64,000 nucleotides of DNA, from contig NZ_JAUSBA010000045.1 of assembly GCF_030652235.1 (NCBI RefSeq), positions 1 through 64,000 on the forward strand, read 5' to 3'. The stretch comes from Cypionkella sp. GTDB lineage: Bacteria; Pseudomonadota; Alphaproteobacteria; Rhodobacterales; Rhodobacteraceae. Shown here piece by piece: positions 53,214 through 60,996 of this stretch (positions are counted from its first letter, which is position 1; every line of letters starts with the position of its first letter). A program made the translations under genes and the position numbers. The notes beneath the pieces are model-generated. The model was not told the origin of the DNA. It saw only the letters and a program-made list of their open reading frames with translations, and made no database searches.

Positions 53214-54299
53214 TTAATTCTCAAACTGTAGCCGCGAAATGACTCCGCCATTGGGCGCATTGAACAGGCTCAACTTGCCCGACAACTGCAAGGCAAACTG
53301 CCGCGCAATGCTGATCCCTAGGCTTTTCGAGGTTTCCACATCAAAGCCCTCGGGCACGCCTTTGCCAGAATCATGCACATCTAGCGTCACCAGATGCGTT
53401 TCGGTCTCGGTCGGTTCTTGCGACAGTAAGATCGTTATCACCACCGTCTCTGAGGCGCTGTCCTGCGCTGCCGTACTATGCTCTGCCGCATTCATCAGAA
53501 ACTCGCTGACGATCAACCCCAGCGGAATCGCCTTTTCATGCGCTACCTGCACCGGTGTTAGCTGAAATTTCAGCGTTACATTTGCCCCCGCACCAGCCGA
53601 ATCGATGGTGTCGGCGGCCATATCGCGGATGAAATCCGCCACAGCAACCGATTGAAGGTTCGGTGAATGCAGTCGCCGTTGCAGCCGCGCGATCGTATCA
53701 ATCCGCACCTGCGCCACCGAGAGCACCTGCTTGGCCGCGGCATCGCTGGTCTGCCCCGCCTGAAGCCGCAACAGCGCCGCCACCGTCGCCAGATTATTCG
53801 ACACCCGATGCTGCAATTCTGAAAACATCAGCGCACTGGATGTTGCCAGATCAGCGCTACGCTGTTGTGCCGCCCTTAGCCGCAGCAATGCCTGCTTCAC
53901 CGCACTGATCAGCAAAATCTCGGTCAGCACAACCAACGCGTAAAACCCCATCGCCACCGCAGATGCGCCGTTCAGGCTGAGGCTCTCGACAGGAGCGATA
54001 AAGAAATAGCGCGCGGCCAAACCACTGGCCACCGCCACCACGACCCCGGCCCGCACCGAAGCGAAAGCCGAACTCAGCAACACCGCTGGAAAGAAGGTCA
54101 GAAACGGAAAGCCGGGTGGCAGCATCGGATCAGAGATAAAACGAATATACAAAGCCAGTGCAAAAGCGCTGCCCGAGAAAACAATCTCATACCACAGGCT
54201 GCGCTTGGCCAGCGTCATCTCGGTGACCCGCGCCAACATACCCTGCGGCGCATCGCCTTGGGTCGGCCAAACCTGTGAGGGGGTTTCGATCAAATCCAT
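53214..54299 (-). CDS. Membrane sensor histidine kinase (HisKA_2 type)
   Basis: 361-aa kinase. Residues 35-130 hold three or four membrane segments of the DUF4118 type (PGFPFLTFFPAVLLSSAFASVRAGVVVAVASGLAARYFFI). The phosphorylation box is FSELQHRVSNNLATVAALLRLQA near residue 160, the HisKA_2 form used by kinases that feed PhyR. The ATPase domain has IPLGLIVSEFLMNAAEHS (N-box), VHDSGKGVPEGF and SLGISIARQFALQLSGKL. It lies 5 kb from the PhyR locus, so a role as a second stress-response input is plausible. Confidence 0.88.
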   Translation of the reverse strand: MDLIETPSQVWPTQGDAPQGMLARVTEMTLAKRSLWYEIVFSGSAFALALYIRFISDPMLPPGFPFLTFFPAVLLSSAFASVRAGVVVAVASGLAARYFFIAPVESLSLNGASAVAMGFYALVVLTEILLISAVKQALLRLRAAQQRSADLATSSALMFSELQHRVSNNLATVAALLRLQAGQTSDAAAKQVLSVAQVRIDTIARLQRRLHSPNLQSVAVADFIRDMAADTIDSAGAGANVTLKFQLTPVQVAHEKAIPLGLIVSEFLMNAAEHSTAAQDSASETVVITILLSQEPTETETHLVTLDVHDSGKGVPEGFDVETSKSLGISIARQFALQLSGKLSLFNAPNGGVISRLQFEN

Positions 54300-54402
54300 T
54301 GCCCGATTACCTCGTATCTACCGCCGCGTCACATACGCGTCCTGCCGCATAAATGGGATAAAATCTGCCACTTGAAAATACCCTATATTTGCTTTGGAAA
54401 CG

Positions 54403-54414
54403 GTTCACGTGAAC
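54403..54414. promoter_or_regulatory. Perfect 12-bp palindrome GTTCACGTGAAC
   Basis: A perfect palindrome lies 104 bp upstream of the sensor kinase start and about 60 bp from the terminator of the DUF1328 gene. Its length and symmetry suit a dimeric regulator. No matching copy was noticed elsewhere in the window. Confidence 0.4.
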
Positions 54415-54475
54415 TGTTGGCGGAGTCATGTGTGCAGGCCACACTTCGCTGAAATACTCTGAAATACGCAAAAAA

Positions 54476-54500
54476 AGACCGCAGGGCGAACCTGCGGTCT
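54476..54500 (-). terminator. Terminator of the DUF1328 gene
   Basis: On the minus strand a 10-bp stem AGACCGCAGG / CCTGCGGTCT with a 5-nt loop is followed by T6 (complement of 54475-54470). It lies about 45 bp after the DUF1328 stop. Confidence 0.88.
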
Positions 54501-54546
54501 GAGGTGGCCTTCAGGGAGAAGAAGGCAGGGAGGGTCGGAAACCCCG

Positions 54547-54720
54547 TCAGAGTCGCGATTTGCCGTTCAACAGCCGCGCAATCAGCGAAATCACGAACAA
54601 GGCAATGAAGATGAAGAACAGGATCTTAGCGATACCGGCAGAGGTGCCTGCGATGCCACCAAAGCCCAAAGCGGCTGCAATCAATGCGACGACAAGGAAA
54701 GTCAGGGCCCAGCTCAGCAT
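54547..54720 (-). CDS. DUF1328 small membrane protein (YtjA-like)
   Basis: 57-aa protein with two hydrophobic segments ([50 protein letters not shown]), ending NGKSRL. This is the full, canonical length and sequence pattern of the DUF1328/YtjA family. The ATG at 54720 follows an AGGAGAA ribosome site. Family members are frequently stress- or stationary-phase-induced; an EcfG-like promoter lies upstream at 54800-54824. Confidence 0.9.
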   Translation of the reverse strand: MLSWALTFLVVALIAAALGFGGIAGTSAGIAKILFFIFIALFVISLIARLLNGKSRL

Positions 54721-54799
54721 GGTGTTTCTCCTGTAAGATTTGGCAGCTCTACAATTAAACGGCACGTTGCAGGGACTGTCGTGGATATCATGGTGAACC

Positions 54800-54824
54800 A
54801 ACCCGCGCCGCAGCTTCTGGTTCC
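54800..54824 (-). promoter_or_regulatory. Probable EcfG-type promoter of the DUF1328 gene
   Basis: On the minus strand GGAAC (54824-54820), 16 bp, then GGTT (54803-54800). One base of the CGTT -10 differs. A start near 54793 would give a leader of about 73 nt. Confidence 0.5.
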
Positions 54825-54887
54825 CGGCTGGCTTACGATCCCGCAAAATGGACAAACTGCAGCATTTTCATCTGACCGATTTTTTCG

Positions 54888-54913
54888 GGAACCAAGCTCA
54901 GGCCACCTGCGTT
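54888..54913 (+). promoter_or_regulatory. EcfG-type promoter upstream of the DUF883-like gene
   Basis: GGAAC at 54888-54892, 17 bp, then CGTT at 54910-54913, a full match to the alphaproteobacterial EcfG consensus. It would read into the 55081/55650 pair with a leader of about 160 nt. Confidence 0.65.
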
Positions 54914-55080
54914 GTTCCGGCAGAGATGCGATGACGGCACAGCTATGGGTTTCGCGCCCAGACCTGAGCCAACCCGTATCCCGGCGGCAGGGCTGGTCTT
55001 GCTGCTGAGATTTAAAACTGGATCTGCTGCCTGACAATCTGGGGCCTCCAGACGCCCGGCCGCTATGAGACAAAGGACAG

Positions 55081-55611
55081 ATGATGAACGCGAACACCCT
55101 GAAAGACACCGTCTCGCACGCAAAAAACGCCGCAGATGAGGCTGTCGACAATGCGACCGATAAAGTATCGCAGATGAGCCGCAAGGCGCGCGACACGGCG
55201 ACCGAGGCTTTGAATGACACGAAAGACCTTGGCCAAACCGCCGCGCGCAAGCTGAAAGCGCAGGCCGCCGAGGCTGCCGCCGCTGCCGAAGATCGTCTGG
55301 ATGATCTCAGCGATGCAGCGCAATCGGGTCTTCGTTCGGCCAAATCCAAGCTGTCGGATGGCAGTGATCGCCTGGCCAAGGCGCTGCATGATGCGGCGGA
55401 TGGCACACGGGCCGCGTCGGGCCGAGTGGTTGAGGCTGTGACGGATGCAGCCGATCATCTGCGCGCAGGCTCGATCAGCGATCTGGTCACCAGCACCAAA
55501 GCTTACGCGCGCCGTCATCCCGGCACCGTCGTCGCTGGGGCAGCGGTGCTTGGCTTTGCGTTCGCGCATTTGATCCAATCGCAGGCCCGCAATCGCAACC
55601 GCCGCGGATGA
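55081..55611 (+). CDS. Ala/Asp-rich helical stress protein with C-terminal membrane anchor
   Basis: 176-aa protein. Residues 1-140 are an almost uninterrupted amphipathic helix of 11-mer-like character rich in Ala, Asp and Lys (DTVSHAKNAADEAVDNATDKVSQM), resembling LEA/apolipoprotein-like proteins. The C-terminus YARRHPGTVVAGAAVLGFAFAHLIQ is the DUF883/YqjD-type anchor, followed by basic residues. A GGACAG ribosome site precedes two consecutive ATG codons. It forms a likely operon with the 55650 gene behind an EcfG-type promoter. The function is inferred only as envelope-linked stress protection. Confidence 0.75.
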   Translation: MMNANTLKDTVSHAKNAADEAVDNATDKVSQMSRKARDTATEALNDTKDLGQTAARKLKAQAAEAAAAAEDRLDDLSDAAQSGLRSAKSKLSDGSDRLAKALHDAADGTRAASGRVVEAVTDAADHLRAGSISDLVTSTKAYARRHPGTVVAGAAVLGFAFAHLIQSQARNRNRRG

Positions 55612-55649
55612 GTCCGCACAGAATAGGCCCAACGAAATAGGAGAGCCTG

Positions 55650-56453
55650 ATGCGAATGGACAATCTTGAACCCGACCTGATCGAGCGCCAGCTTCAGAAA
55701 GATCGCGCGGCGCTGAAAGCCTCGCTGACAGCCCTTGGCGATCGTTTCACCTCGCAAGGCATTGGCGGTGATCTGCTGACCCATGCGCAAACGCTTGGCA
55801 ATGTCGCCCGCGCCAACCCGGTGCTTGTCTCGGTGGCTGGGGCGGGTCTGGCATGGTATCTGCTGCGCCGCACCCCTGCCGCCCCCGAGACGGATGGCCT
55901 CAGTGGCACCGCTTATGAAGCGCAATCCCGGTGGGAAGACGAAGGCGGCCCGACCCAACCACTGGAAGATGACGATTTCGACTGGATTGCCGAGGCCGAA
56001 GCTTTGCGCGCGCAAGCCAATGTCAGCCTGCATGGGCTAGAGGCGCTGGCACTGGATGGTCTTGAATACGCCAAACAGCGTGCCGCCGTGATGGCCGATC
56101 TGGCGCGTGATGTGCGCAAAGCCATGCGAAGGGGCTTGGATCAACTGTCAACCGCCGCACAAGATCGTATTCTGGCAGCGCGCGAAGCGGCCTATGAGGC
56201 GCAACTTTCCGTGCGCACCTCGACCGCAAAGGCGATCAACGATCACCCGTTTGCCATCACTGGCGCCGCTTTGGCGCTGGGGGTCGCAGTTTCGGCGGCC
56301 TTCTTACGTCGCCCAGCGCAAGACCGCAAACTGGCGCAAGAACGCGACCGGTTGCTGGAAGAAACCCGGCGTCTGCTTGCGCATGAACGCCGCCGCGCCA
56401 ACGATGCGATGGACATTCTGGCCGGAAGCCGCAGCCTGCGTAACTCCTCGTAG
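55650..56453 (+). CDS. DUF3618-like membrane-associated protein
   Basis: 267-aa protein. The N-terminus (LEPDLIERQLQKDRAALKASLTALGDRF) resembles the DUF3618 helix, followed by a first hydrophobic segment (NPVLVSVAGAGLAWYLLRRT, about residues 55-75), an acidic linker, a helical central region, and a second hydrophobic segment (HPFAITGAALALGVAVSAAFLRRP, about 200-223). A coiled tail rich in Arg and Glu ends the protein. It lies 38 bp after the LEA-like gene and is followed by a strong terminator. The function is unknown; context suggests a stress-induced envelope protein. Confidence 0.7.
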   Translation: MRMDNLEPDLIERQLQKDRAALKASLTALGDRFTSQGIGGDLLTHAQTLGNVARANPVLVSVAGAGLAWYLLRRTPAAPETDGLSGTAYEAQSRWEDEGGPTQPLEDDDFDWIAEAEALRAQANVSLHGLEALALDGLEYAKQRAAVMADLARDVRKAMRRGLDQLSTAAQDRILAAREAAYEAQLSVRTSTAKAINDHPFAITGAALALGVAVSAAFLRRPAQDRKLAQERDRLLEETRRLLAHERRRANDAMDILAGSRSLRNSS

Positions 56454-56483
56454 CGCAGGTTGAGCCTTTCAGGCCCGAAAAGG

Positions 56484-56517
56484 CGTCGCTGTCGCAAGAC
56501 AGCGACGTTTCTTTTTG
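56484..56517 (+). terminator. Terminator of the 55081-56453 operon
   Basis: A 10-bp perfect stem CGTCGCTGTC / GACAGCGACG with a GCAA tetraloop is followed by TTTCTTTTTG. It is about 30 bp after the stop of the DUF3618-like gene and before the convergent kinase gene. Confidence 0.92.
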
Positions 56518-56539
56518 TCAGCCGTCAACGGAGCAAAGC

Positions 56540-58279
56540 CTAAGGCTCAAAGCCTTCGCGGATCGGAAAATCCACCGTCACATCCACCGCTTCCGGTGTG
56601 TTGGCGACACTCACCGCCCCACCAATCTGCTGGGCAAAACCGCGCACCAACTGGGTACCAATCGCGGTAGGCGTTGGTTGATCCGAGGCAGCCGTGCCCA
56701 AACTCGCCGGACCTTTGATATGCAGCCGCGCCTTTTGCTCACCGTCTAGCAGCCGCAGCGACACCTCAACCTGCCCCACCTGCGTCTCACTCGCGGGCAT
56801 CCCGGCCAGCAATTCGGTCAACAACAGCGCAAGCGGCACAGCCTGATCCGGGATCAGTTGAATCGGCTCAAAATCTGTGGCGATCTGTGGCTTCTTGCTG
56901 CTTTGCTTGCCCATACCGCTGATCTGCCGGATCACCCCGGAAAACAGAGAGTCCATCTGGACGTCTTTCTGCCCGGCGGTCTCATACAGCCCCATATGCA
57001 CCGTCGCCAACGCCATCACCCGGTCATGCAGCCCTTCCAGAATACTGCGCACTGCGTCAGATTTCTCCTGCCGGATGTGAATCCGCATGATCGAAGCGAT
57101 CAGCTGCAAACTGTTGCCGGTGCGGTGATGCACCTCGCGCAGCAGAATTTCCTTTTGCCGCAGCATGTTTTCCAGCTCGGCTTCATCATGCAGGATAGTC
57201 TCGGTCAAAACCGCATAGGACCGCCCAAGTTCGATGATCTCCGCCGGGCTGCCCGACAGATCCAGCGCCACCCGCTTGCGATCCCCGCCCGCAAATGCGG
57301 TCATAGCGCTGCCCAAATGCCGCATGTGGCGCGCCACCAACGTCTCGGCACCCAGCAGGGCCACACACATCGCCGCCAGCCACATCAACAGCGGAAACAC
57401 ATAGGGGCTGATGTTATAGCCCAGCACGACCACGCTTTCGGCTTGGCTCCATGACCCCAGCACAAACAACCCTTCGGCCATCTGCACCACCGAGAAAATC
57501 CGCGGCTCGCCGCCCACCGTACGCGCCATGAACGTCTGCGCCCCGCCTTCGGCCAGATCCTTCAGCGTTTTATCAAGCGGCACACTGAAAGGCGCACTCG
57601 TCAGCCCGACAGACGAGGTCAGCACCGTGCCATCACTATCAAAGGTCAGCAGTGCCAACGGGTCACGCGGGCTGGCATCCGCCACCAAAATTCCAACATC
57701 CTCAAGCGCCTTATGCGGCATCGACGCCGAAATAAACCCAATCCGCGCGCCAGTGCCATCATAGACCGGATGCGACACCCCCAGCACCGAAACCCCCGAA
57801 ACCGGCCCCTTCGGGTTGACCGAAAAGCCAGGGTGATCCAGCTTGACCACCTGTTGAAACCGCGGATTGGTGGAGAAATCAAAGTCTTTCATGGTCGAGG
57901 CGCAGGTCATTTTGCCTGACAGCGGCACATAGCCCACCAAGGACAGCGCAGGCTGTTGCGCCGCCACCGCCGCCATCAGACGTCGACAGGCGGCAGTATC
58001 GGCCAGAACCGGCCCCACACTCTGCGCCAAAGTCGCCACCATCACCTGAGTCGATTGGATCAGCCGGATTTCCGGCGCCGCCGCCCGGGTGGTTTCATCC
58101 ATAACCGCCATATTGGCCCGCTGTTCGGATTCGCTGTTGGCGGCCTGCGATTGCACCAGACCCAAAAACCCCAGCGGCAGCATCGCCACCGCCGCCATCA
58201 ACGCCAAGCGCGCGCCAAGCCGTTGATAAAACGGCGGGCGCGCGTCAGAACACCGCGGTAGTGTGGCGGGGTCTGTCAT
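56540..58279 (-). CDS. General stress response sensor histidine kinase (HisKA_2 type)
   Basis: 579-aa membrane kinase. A first membrane helix (LALMAAVAMLPLGFLGLVQS, about 25-45) and a second near residue 280-305 (YVFPLLMWLAAMCVALLGAE) enclose a periplasmic Cache-like sensor domain of about 230 residues. A HAMP-like linker leads to the phosphorylation box LLREVHHRTGNSLQLIASIMRIHIRQ near residue 385. The C-terminal ATPase domain is degenerate in places (LALLLTELLAG replaces the usual N-box Asn), so kinase activity needs checking. Its ATG overlaps the ecfG stop by 4 bp, so it is co-transcribed with nepR-ecfG and likely controls PhyR phosphorylation. Confidence 0.88.
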   Translation of the reverse strand: MTDPATLPRCSDARPPFYQRLGARLALMAAVAMLPLGFLGLVQSQAANSESEQRANMAVMDETTRAAAPEIRLIQSTQVMVATLAQSVGPVLADTAACRRLMAAVAAQQPALSLVGYVPLSGKMTCASTMKDFDFSTNPRFQQVVKLDHPGFSVNPKGPVSGVSVLGVSHPVYDGTGARIGFISASMPHKALEDVGILVADASPRDPLALLTFDSDGTVLTSSVGLTSAPFSVPLDKTLKDLAEGGAQTFMARTVGGEPRIFSVVQMAEGLFVLGSWSQAESVVVLGYNISPYVFPLLMWLAAMCVALLGAETLVARHMRHLGSAMTAFAGGDRKRVALDLSGSPAEIIELGRSYAVLTETILHDEAELENMLRQKEILLREVHHRTGNSLQLIASIMRIHIRQEKSDAVRSILEGLHDRVMALATVHMGLYETAGQKDVQMDSLFSGVIRQISGMGKQSSKKPQIATDFEPIQLIPDQAVPLALLLTELLAGMPASETQVGQVEVSLRLLDGEQKARLHIKGPASLGTAASDQPTPTAIGTQLVRGFAQQIGGAVSVANTPEAVDVTVDFPIREGFEP

Positions 58280-58851
58280 TCCATCGCGGCCGCAGCCCGC
58301 CCGATCACCGCATCGGTCACGGCATCAATCCCCGAGAACATGCCCTCGCCCTCTGCCAGACCCAGCAAATGCGCCAACCGCTTGCGCGCTCGGCTGGCAC
58401 GGCTTTTCACCGTGCCCGCCGCCACACCCATCATCGCGGCGGCTTCGTCTGTGGTAAACCCCGAGGCCCCGACCAGAATCAACACCTCACGGTGTTCATC
58501 CGACAACGCATCAAAAGCGCGCAAGAAATCGGTGAATGCCATGCGCCCGTCGTGGTCAGGCTTGACGCTAAGGGTGGCGGCATGGACACCATCCGGGTCG
58601 GCAACCTCGCGACGGGATTTGCGCAAGGACGAATAATAGGTGTTGCGCAGGATGGTGAACAACCATGCCTGCAAATTGCTGCCGCGCTGGAATTTGTCGA
58701 TACCGGCCCAAGCCTTCAGAATGGTTTCCTGCACCAAATCGTCCGCCGCCGTCACATTGCGCGTCAGGCTGATCGCAAAGGCCCGCAAGGGGCGCAGATG
58801 CTCGACCAACTGGTCGCGTGGGTCAATATCCGCGGCCACAGCGAGGTTCAT
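58276..58851 (-). CDS. ecfG: General stress response ECF sigma factor
   Basis: 191-aa sigma factor of the EcfG (ECF15) group. Region 2 is LRAFAISLTRNVTAADDLVQETILKAWAGIDKF with NLQAWLFTILRNTYYSSLRK. Region 4 is FDALSDEHREVLILVGASGFTTDEAAAMMGVAAGTVKSRASRARKRL. It is held inactive by NepR, encoded directly upstream with a 4-bp overlap, and is released when phosphorylated PhyR takes NepR away. It should read the GGAAC-N16/17-CGTT promoters listed elsewhere in this table. Confidence 0.95.
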   Translation of the reverse strand: MNLAVAADIDPRDQLVEHLRPLRAFAISLTRNVTAADDLVQETILKAWAGIDKFQRGSNLQAWLFTILRNTYYSSLRKSRREVADPDGVHAATLSVKPDHDGRMAFTDFLRAFDALSDEHREVLILVGASGFTTDEAAAMMGVAAGTVKSRASRARKRLAHLLGLAEGEGMFSGIDAVTDAVIGRAAAAME

Positions 58852-59030
58852 CTCTGCACCTCGTCCCGCAGTGCCTCTTTGTCTTTCAACTGCTGCAACA
58901 ACAGCTTAAAGCGGTCCGGCACCTCTTCAACCAGAGCCGACTGGTACACCCGCTTAAGGTTTTCTTCGATTTGAGCCTTGATCTGATCCACTTGACCATC
59001 CTGCTCAGGTTTCGATCCCTGATTTCGCAT
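58848..59030 (-). CDS. nepR: Anti-sigma factor NepR
   Basis: 60-aa protein binding EcfG. The core IEENLKRVYQSALVEEVPDRFKLLLQQL is the diagnostic NepR helix pair. The ATG at 59030 is preceded by AGGAAA; a GTG at 59051 is open but lies in the promoter palindrome. The stop overlaps the ecfG start by 4 bp, giving balanced synthesis of sigma and anti-sigma factor. Confidence 0.93.
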   Translation of the reverse strand: MRNQGSKPEQDGQVDQIKAQIEENLKRVYQSALVEEVPDRFKLLLQQLKDKEALRDEVQR

Positions 59031-59055
59031 TTTTACAATTTCCTGTACCACTCAG

Positions 59056-59080
59056 GGAACCAAACGCGCGGCCATGCGTT
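59056..59080 (+). promoter_or_regulatory. EcfG promoter of phyR
   Basis: GGAAC (59056-59060), 16 bp, CGTT (59077-59080). It lies inside the perfect inverted repeat 59055-59067 / 59076-59088, so the opposite strand carries an identical promoter for nepR. Start site expected near 59087, giving a leader of about 28 nt. Confidence 0.85.
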
Positions 59081-59087
59081 TGGTTCC
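59063..59087 (-). promoter_or_regulatory. EcfG promoter of nepR-ecfG
   Basis: On the minus strand GGAAC (59087-59083), 16 bp, CGTT (59066-59063), the mirror image of the phyR promoter. The start is expected near 59056, about 26 nt before the nepR ATG. This gives EcfG positive autoregulation. Confidence 0.85.
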
Positions 59088-59114
59088 CAAGAAAATACAT
59101 GAGGGAATAAAAAA

Positions 59115-59936
59115 ATGAACACTGACGCCAGCGCAAATCTTTCCGATCTGGTCGCCCTGCATTTGCCAAGCCTGCGCCGCTATGCGCGCGCTTTGACAGG
59201 CAATCAAACCAGCGGCGATCAGTATGCATTGGCCGCTTTGGAGACAGTTTTGGCTGAACCTGCCCTGATTGCAAATGCAAGCGATGCCAAAGTGGCGCTG
59301 TTCAACGTGTTCCACATGGTTTGGGCCAGTTCCGGCGCACCTGTAGCACAAGCCGACAGCCGCCTGTCTGCGGCAGCCCAAGCACATATGGCCGAATTGA
59401 CCCCGAACAGCCGCGAGGCGTTGTTGCTGCATTTCATTGAAGTCTTCAGCTTGGACCAAATCGGCGCGATCATGCAAATCGATGCCGAAGAAGCCCAAGG
59501 CCTGATCACGCGCGCCCTGCATGAGATGACCGGCACCGTCAGCGGCCGCGTTATGGTGATCGAGGATGAAGCCATCATCGCGATGGACATCATCGCCATC
59601 GTCGAGGCGATGGGCCACCAGATCACTGGCGTTGCCCGCACGCGCAAAGAAGCCGTGGCTTTGGCGAAAGCGGATATGCCCGACCTGATCCTCGCCGATA
59701 TCCACTTGGCCGATGCCTCCTCTGGCATCGACGCGGTGAACGAAATCCTTGGCGGGTTTGAGCAGATCCCGGTGATCTTCATCACCGCCTTCCCCGAACG
59801 CCTACTGACCGGGCACCGTCCCGAGCCTGCGTTCTTGATCAACAAACCCTACACCGAAGAACAGGTGCGCTCGGCGGTCAGTCAGGCAATGTTCTTCGCC
59901 TCGACCGAAACTCTGATGACCAAGGAAAACGCCTGA
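59115..59936 (+). CDS. phyR: General stress response anti-anti-sigma response regulator PhyR
   Basis: 273-aa protein. The N-terminal sigma-like domain (about residues 8-138) mimics EcfG (LHLPSLRRYARALTGNQTSGDQYA and FSLDQIGAIMQIDAEEAQGLITRAL). The C-terminal receiver domain has the acidic pair VIEDEAIIAMD near 150, the phosphorylated aspartate D195 in LILADIHLADASSGIDAV, and the conserved threonine and lysine in FITAFPE and INKPY. When phosphorylated it binds NepR and frees EcfG. Divergent from nepR through a shared palindromic promoter. Confidence 0.96.
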   Translation: MNTDASANLSDLVALHLPSLRRYARALTGNQTSGDQYALAALETVLAEPALIANASDAKVALFNVFHMVWASSGAPVAQADSRLSAAAQAHMAELTPNSREALLLHFIEVFSLDQIGAIMQIDAEEAQGLITRALHEMTGTVSGRVMVIEDEAIIAMDIIAIVEAMGHQITGVARTRKEAVALAKADMPDLILADIHLADASSGIDAVNEILGGFEQIPVIFITAFPERLLTGHRPEPAFLINKPYTEEQVRSAVSQAMFFASTETLMTKENA

Positions 59937-59952
59937 TCCTCACCTGACTCTG

Positions 59953-59985
59953 AAGGCCGCCACGATACGTCGTAGCGGCCTTTTT
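59953..59985 (+). terminator. Terminator of phyR
   Basis: An 8-bp outer stem AAGGCCGC / GCGGCCTT with an inner ACG/CGT pairing is followed by TTT. It lies 17 bp after the phyR stop, between phyR and the convergent fkbM-type gene. Confidence 0.85.
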
Positions 59986-59987
59986 GG

Positions 59988-60755
59988 TTACCCCAAAGGC
60001 CCCAGCAACACATTGCGGTTCATCTTGAAAAACCGCCCCTCGACCAGCACACCGTAACCCAGCCCCGCCGCCCAAGCGGTCAGCGCGTCATTGTTTTTAT
60101 GATCGACCTCCAGAAAAATCGGCGGACGCGAGGCGGCGATGCTGTGCTCAAAGCCGCGCAGCACCTCCATTTCCATCCCTTCCACATCCACCTTCAGAAA
60201 ATCAATCCGCGCGCCATCCAGCAGCGCATCGCCCGAGGCCATGCTGATCTTCCCTTCGTCCGACGCCACCAGCCGCGTCGCCCCCAGATTTTTCTCGCGC
60301 GCCTCAAGACTCATCGAAGGCGCATCGCTGCGGTCAGATAAGCCATAGCCCAGCGTCGACAGGTTCACCTGATCCAGCACGCCATTCAGGATCATATTTG
60401 ACAGGAACAATTCATAAGCCACCGGGTTCGGTTCAAACGGGATGCTCACCGAGGCCCCCAGAAGCTTCAGCGCATAGATCGAATGGTTGCCAATATTCGC
60501 CCCCGCATCGCAAAACACCCCACCGCGCGGGAAATGCTGCGCGATCAGCTTCAGCTCTTCCGGCTCATAAAACCGCCCCTTGGCGTGGCGCGCCTGAATC
60601 CGGTCCTTGCGATCAGCCACGGTGAAGAAAATAGGCTCACCGTCATAGACCGAGCGCGTCACCTGCGTGCGGCGCGGATTGGTGAAGATATCGGGGCTTG
60701 CGATCATCGCCAAAGCCGTCGCAGACAGATGAGCGGGCGGGCGGGTCATGTCCAT
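59988..60755 (-). CDS. FkbM-family methyltransferase
   Basis: 255-aa SAM-dependent methyltransferase. Motif I is VFCDAGANIGNHSIYAL near residue 83, followed by the PFEPNPVAYELFLSNMILNG block and IDFLKVDVEGMEMEVLRGFE, the FkbM signature. I start at the ATG at 60755 (MDMTRPP); the ATG at 60749 is possible and the codon at 60761 is TTG. FkbM enzymes O-methylate sugars or polyketides. With no glycan cluster nearby the substrate is unknown. Confidence 0.88.
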   Translation of the reverse strand: MDMTRPPAHLSATALAMIASPDIFTNPRRTQVTRSVYDGEPIFFTVADRKDRIQARHAKGRFYEPEELKLIAQHFPRGGVFCDAGANIGNHSIYALKLLGASVSIPFEPNPVAYELFLSNMILNGVLDQVNLSTLGYGLSDRSDAPSMSLEAREKNLGATRLVASDEGKISMASGDALLDGARIDFLKVDVEGMEMEVLRGFEHSIAASRPPIFLEVDHKNNDALTAWAAGLGYGVLVEGRFFKMNRNVLLGPLG

Positions 60756-60996
60756 GGCCAAGGGTCCATTCGGTCAAAGCGGGCAATCGTTGCGGCCAGC
60801 ATCACCCGCAGCGCGCCAAGCGTCAACGGCCCGCGACGCTCCAGTAGATTTGCTGTTCCCTTTCGCAGCCCTTTACCCTATAGGCCTGCGGTACATGCGT
60901 GTGAGCCCGCTCTAGGCAGAATCATCCCTTCATCTCTGAGGGGGCCTTGGGGCTTTTGCGCGACATAATTAAGTTGACCCCAAGGATACCATACCG

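Larger units (their letters stand above)
54721..55080. other. 360-bp divergent gap with two EcfG-type promoters
   Basis: The gap separates the minus-strand DUF1328 gene from the plus-strand DUF883-like gene. Apart from the two promoter matches at 54800-54824 (minus) and 54888-54913 (plus) I see no gene. A 75-codon open frame on the plus strand has no family resemblance and would lie in the leader of the 55081 gene. Confidence 0.6.

Noticed and set aside
54714-55406. 230-codon minus-strand frame spanning the DUF1328 gap and the LEA-like gene
   Set aside because: It is rich in Ser, Arg and Cys with no family motif and would erase both EcfG-type promoters; the plus-strand gene has a ribosome site and a membrane anchor pattern.
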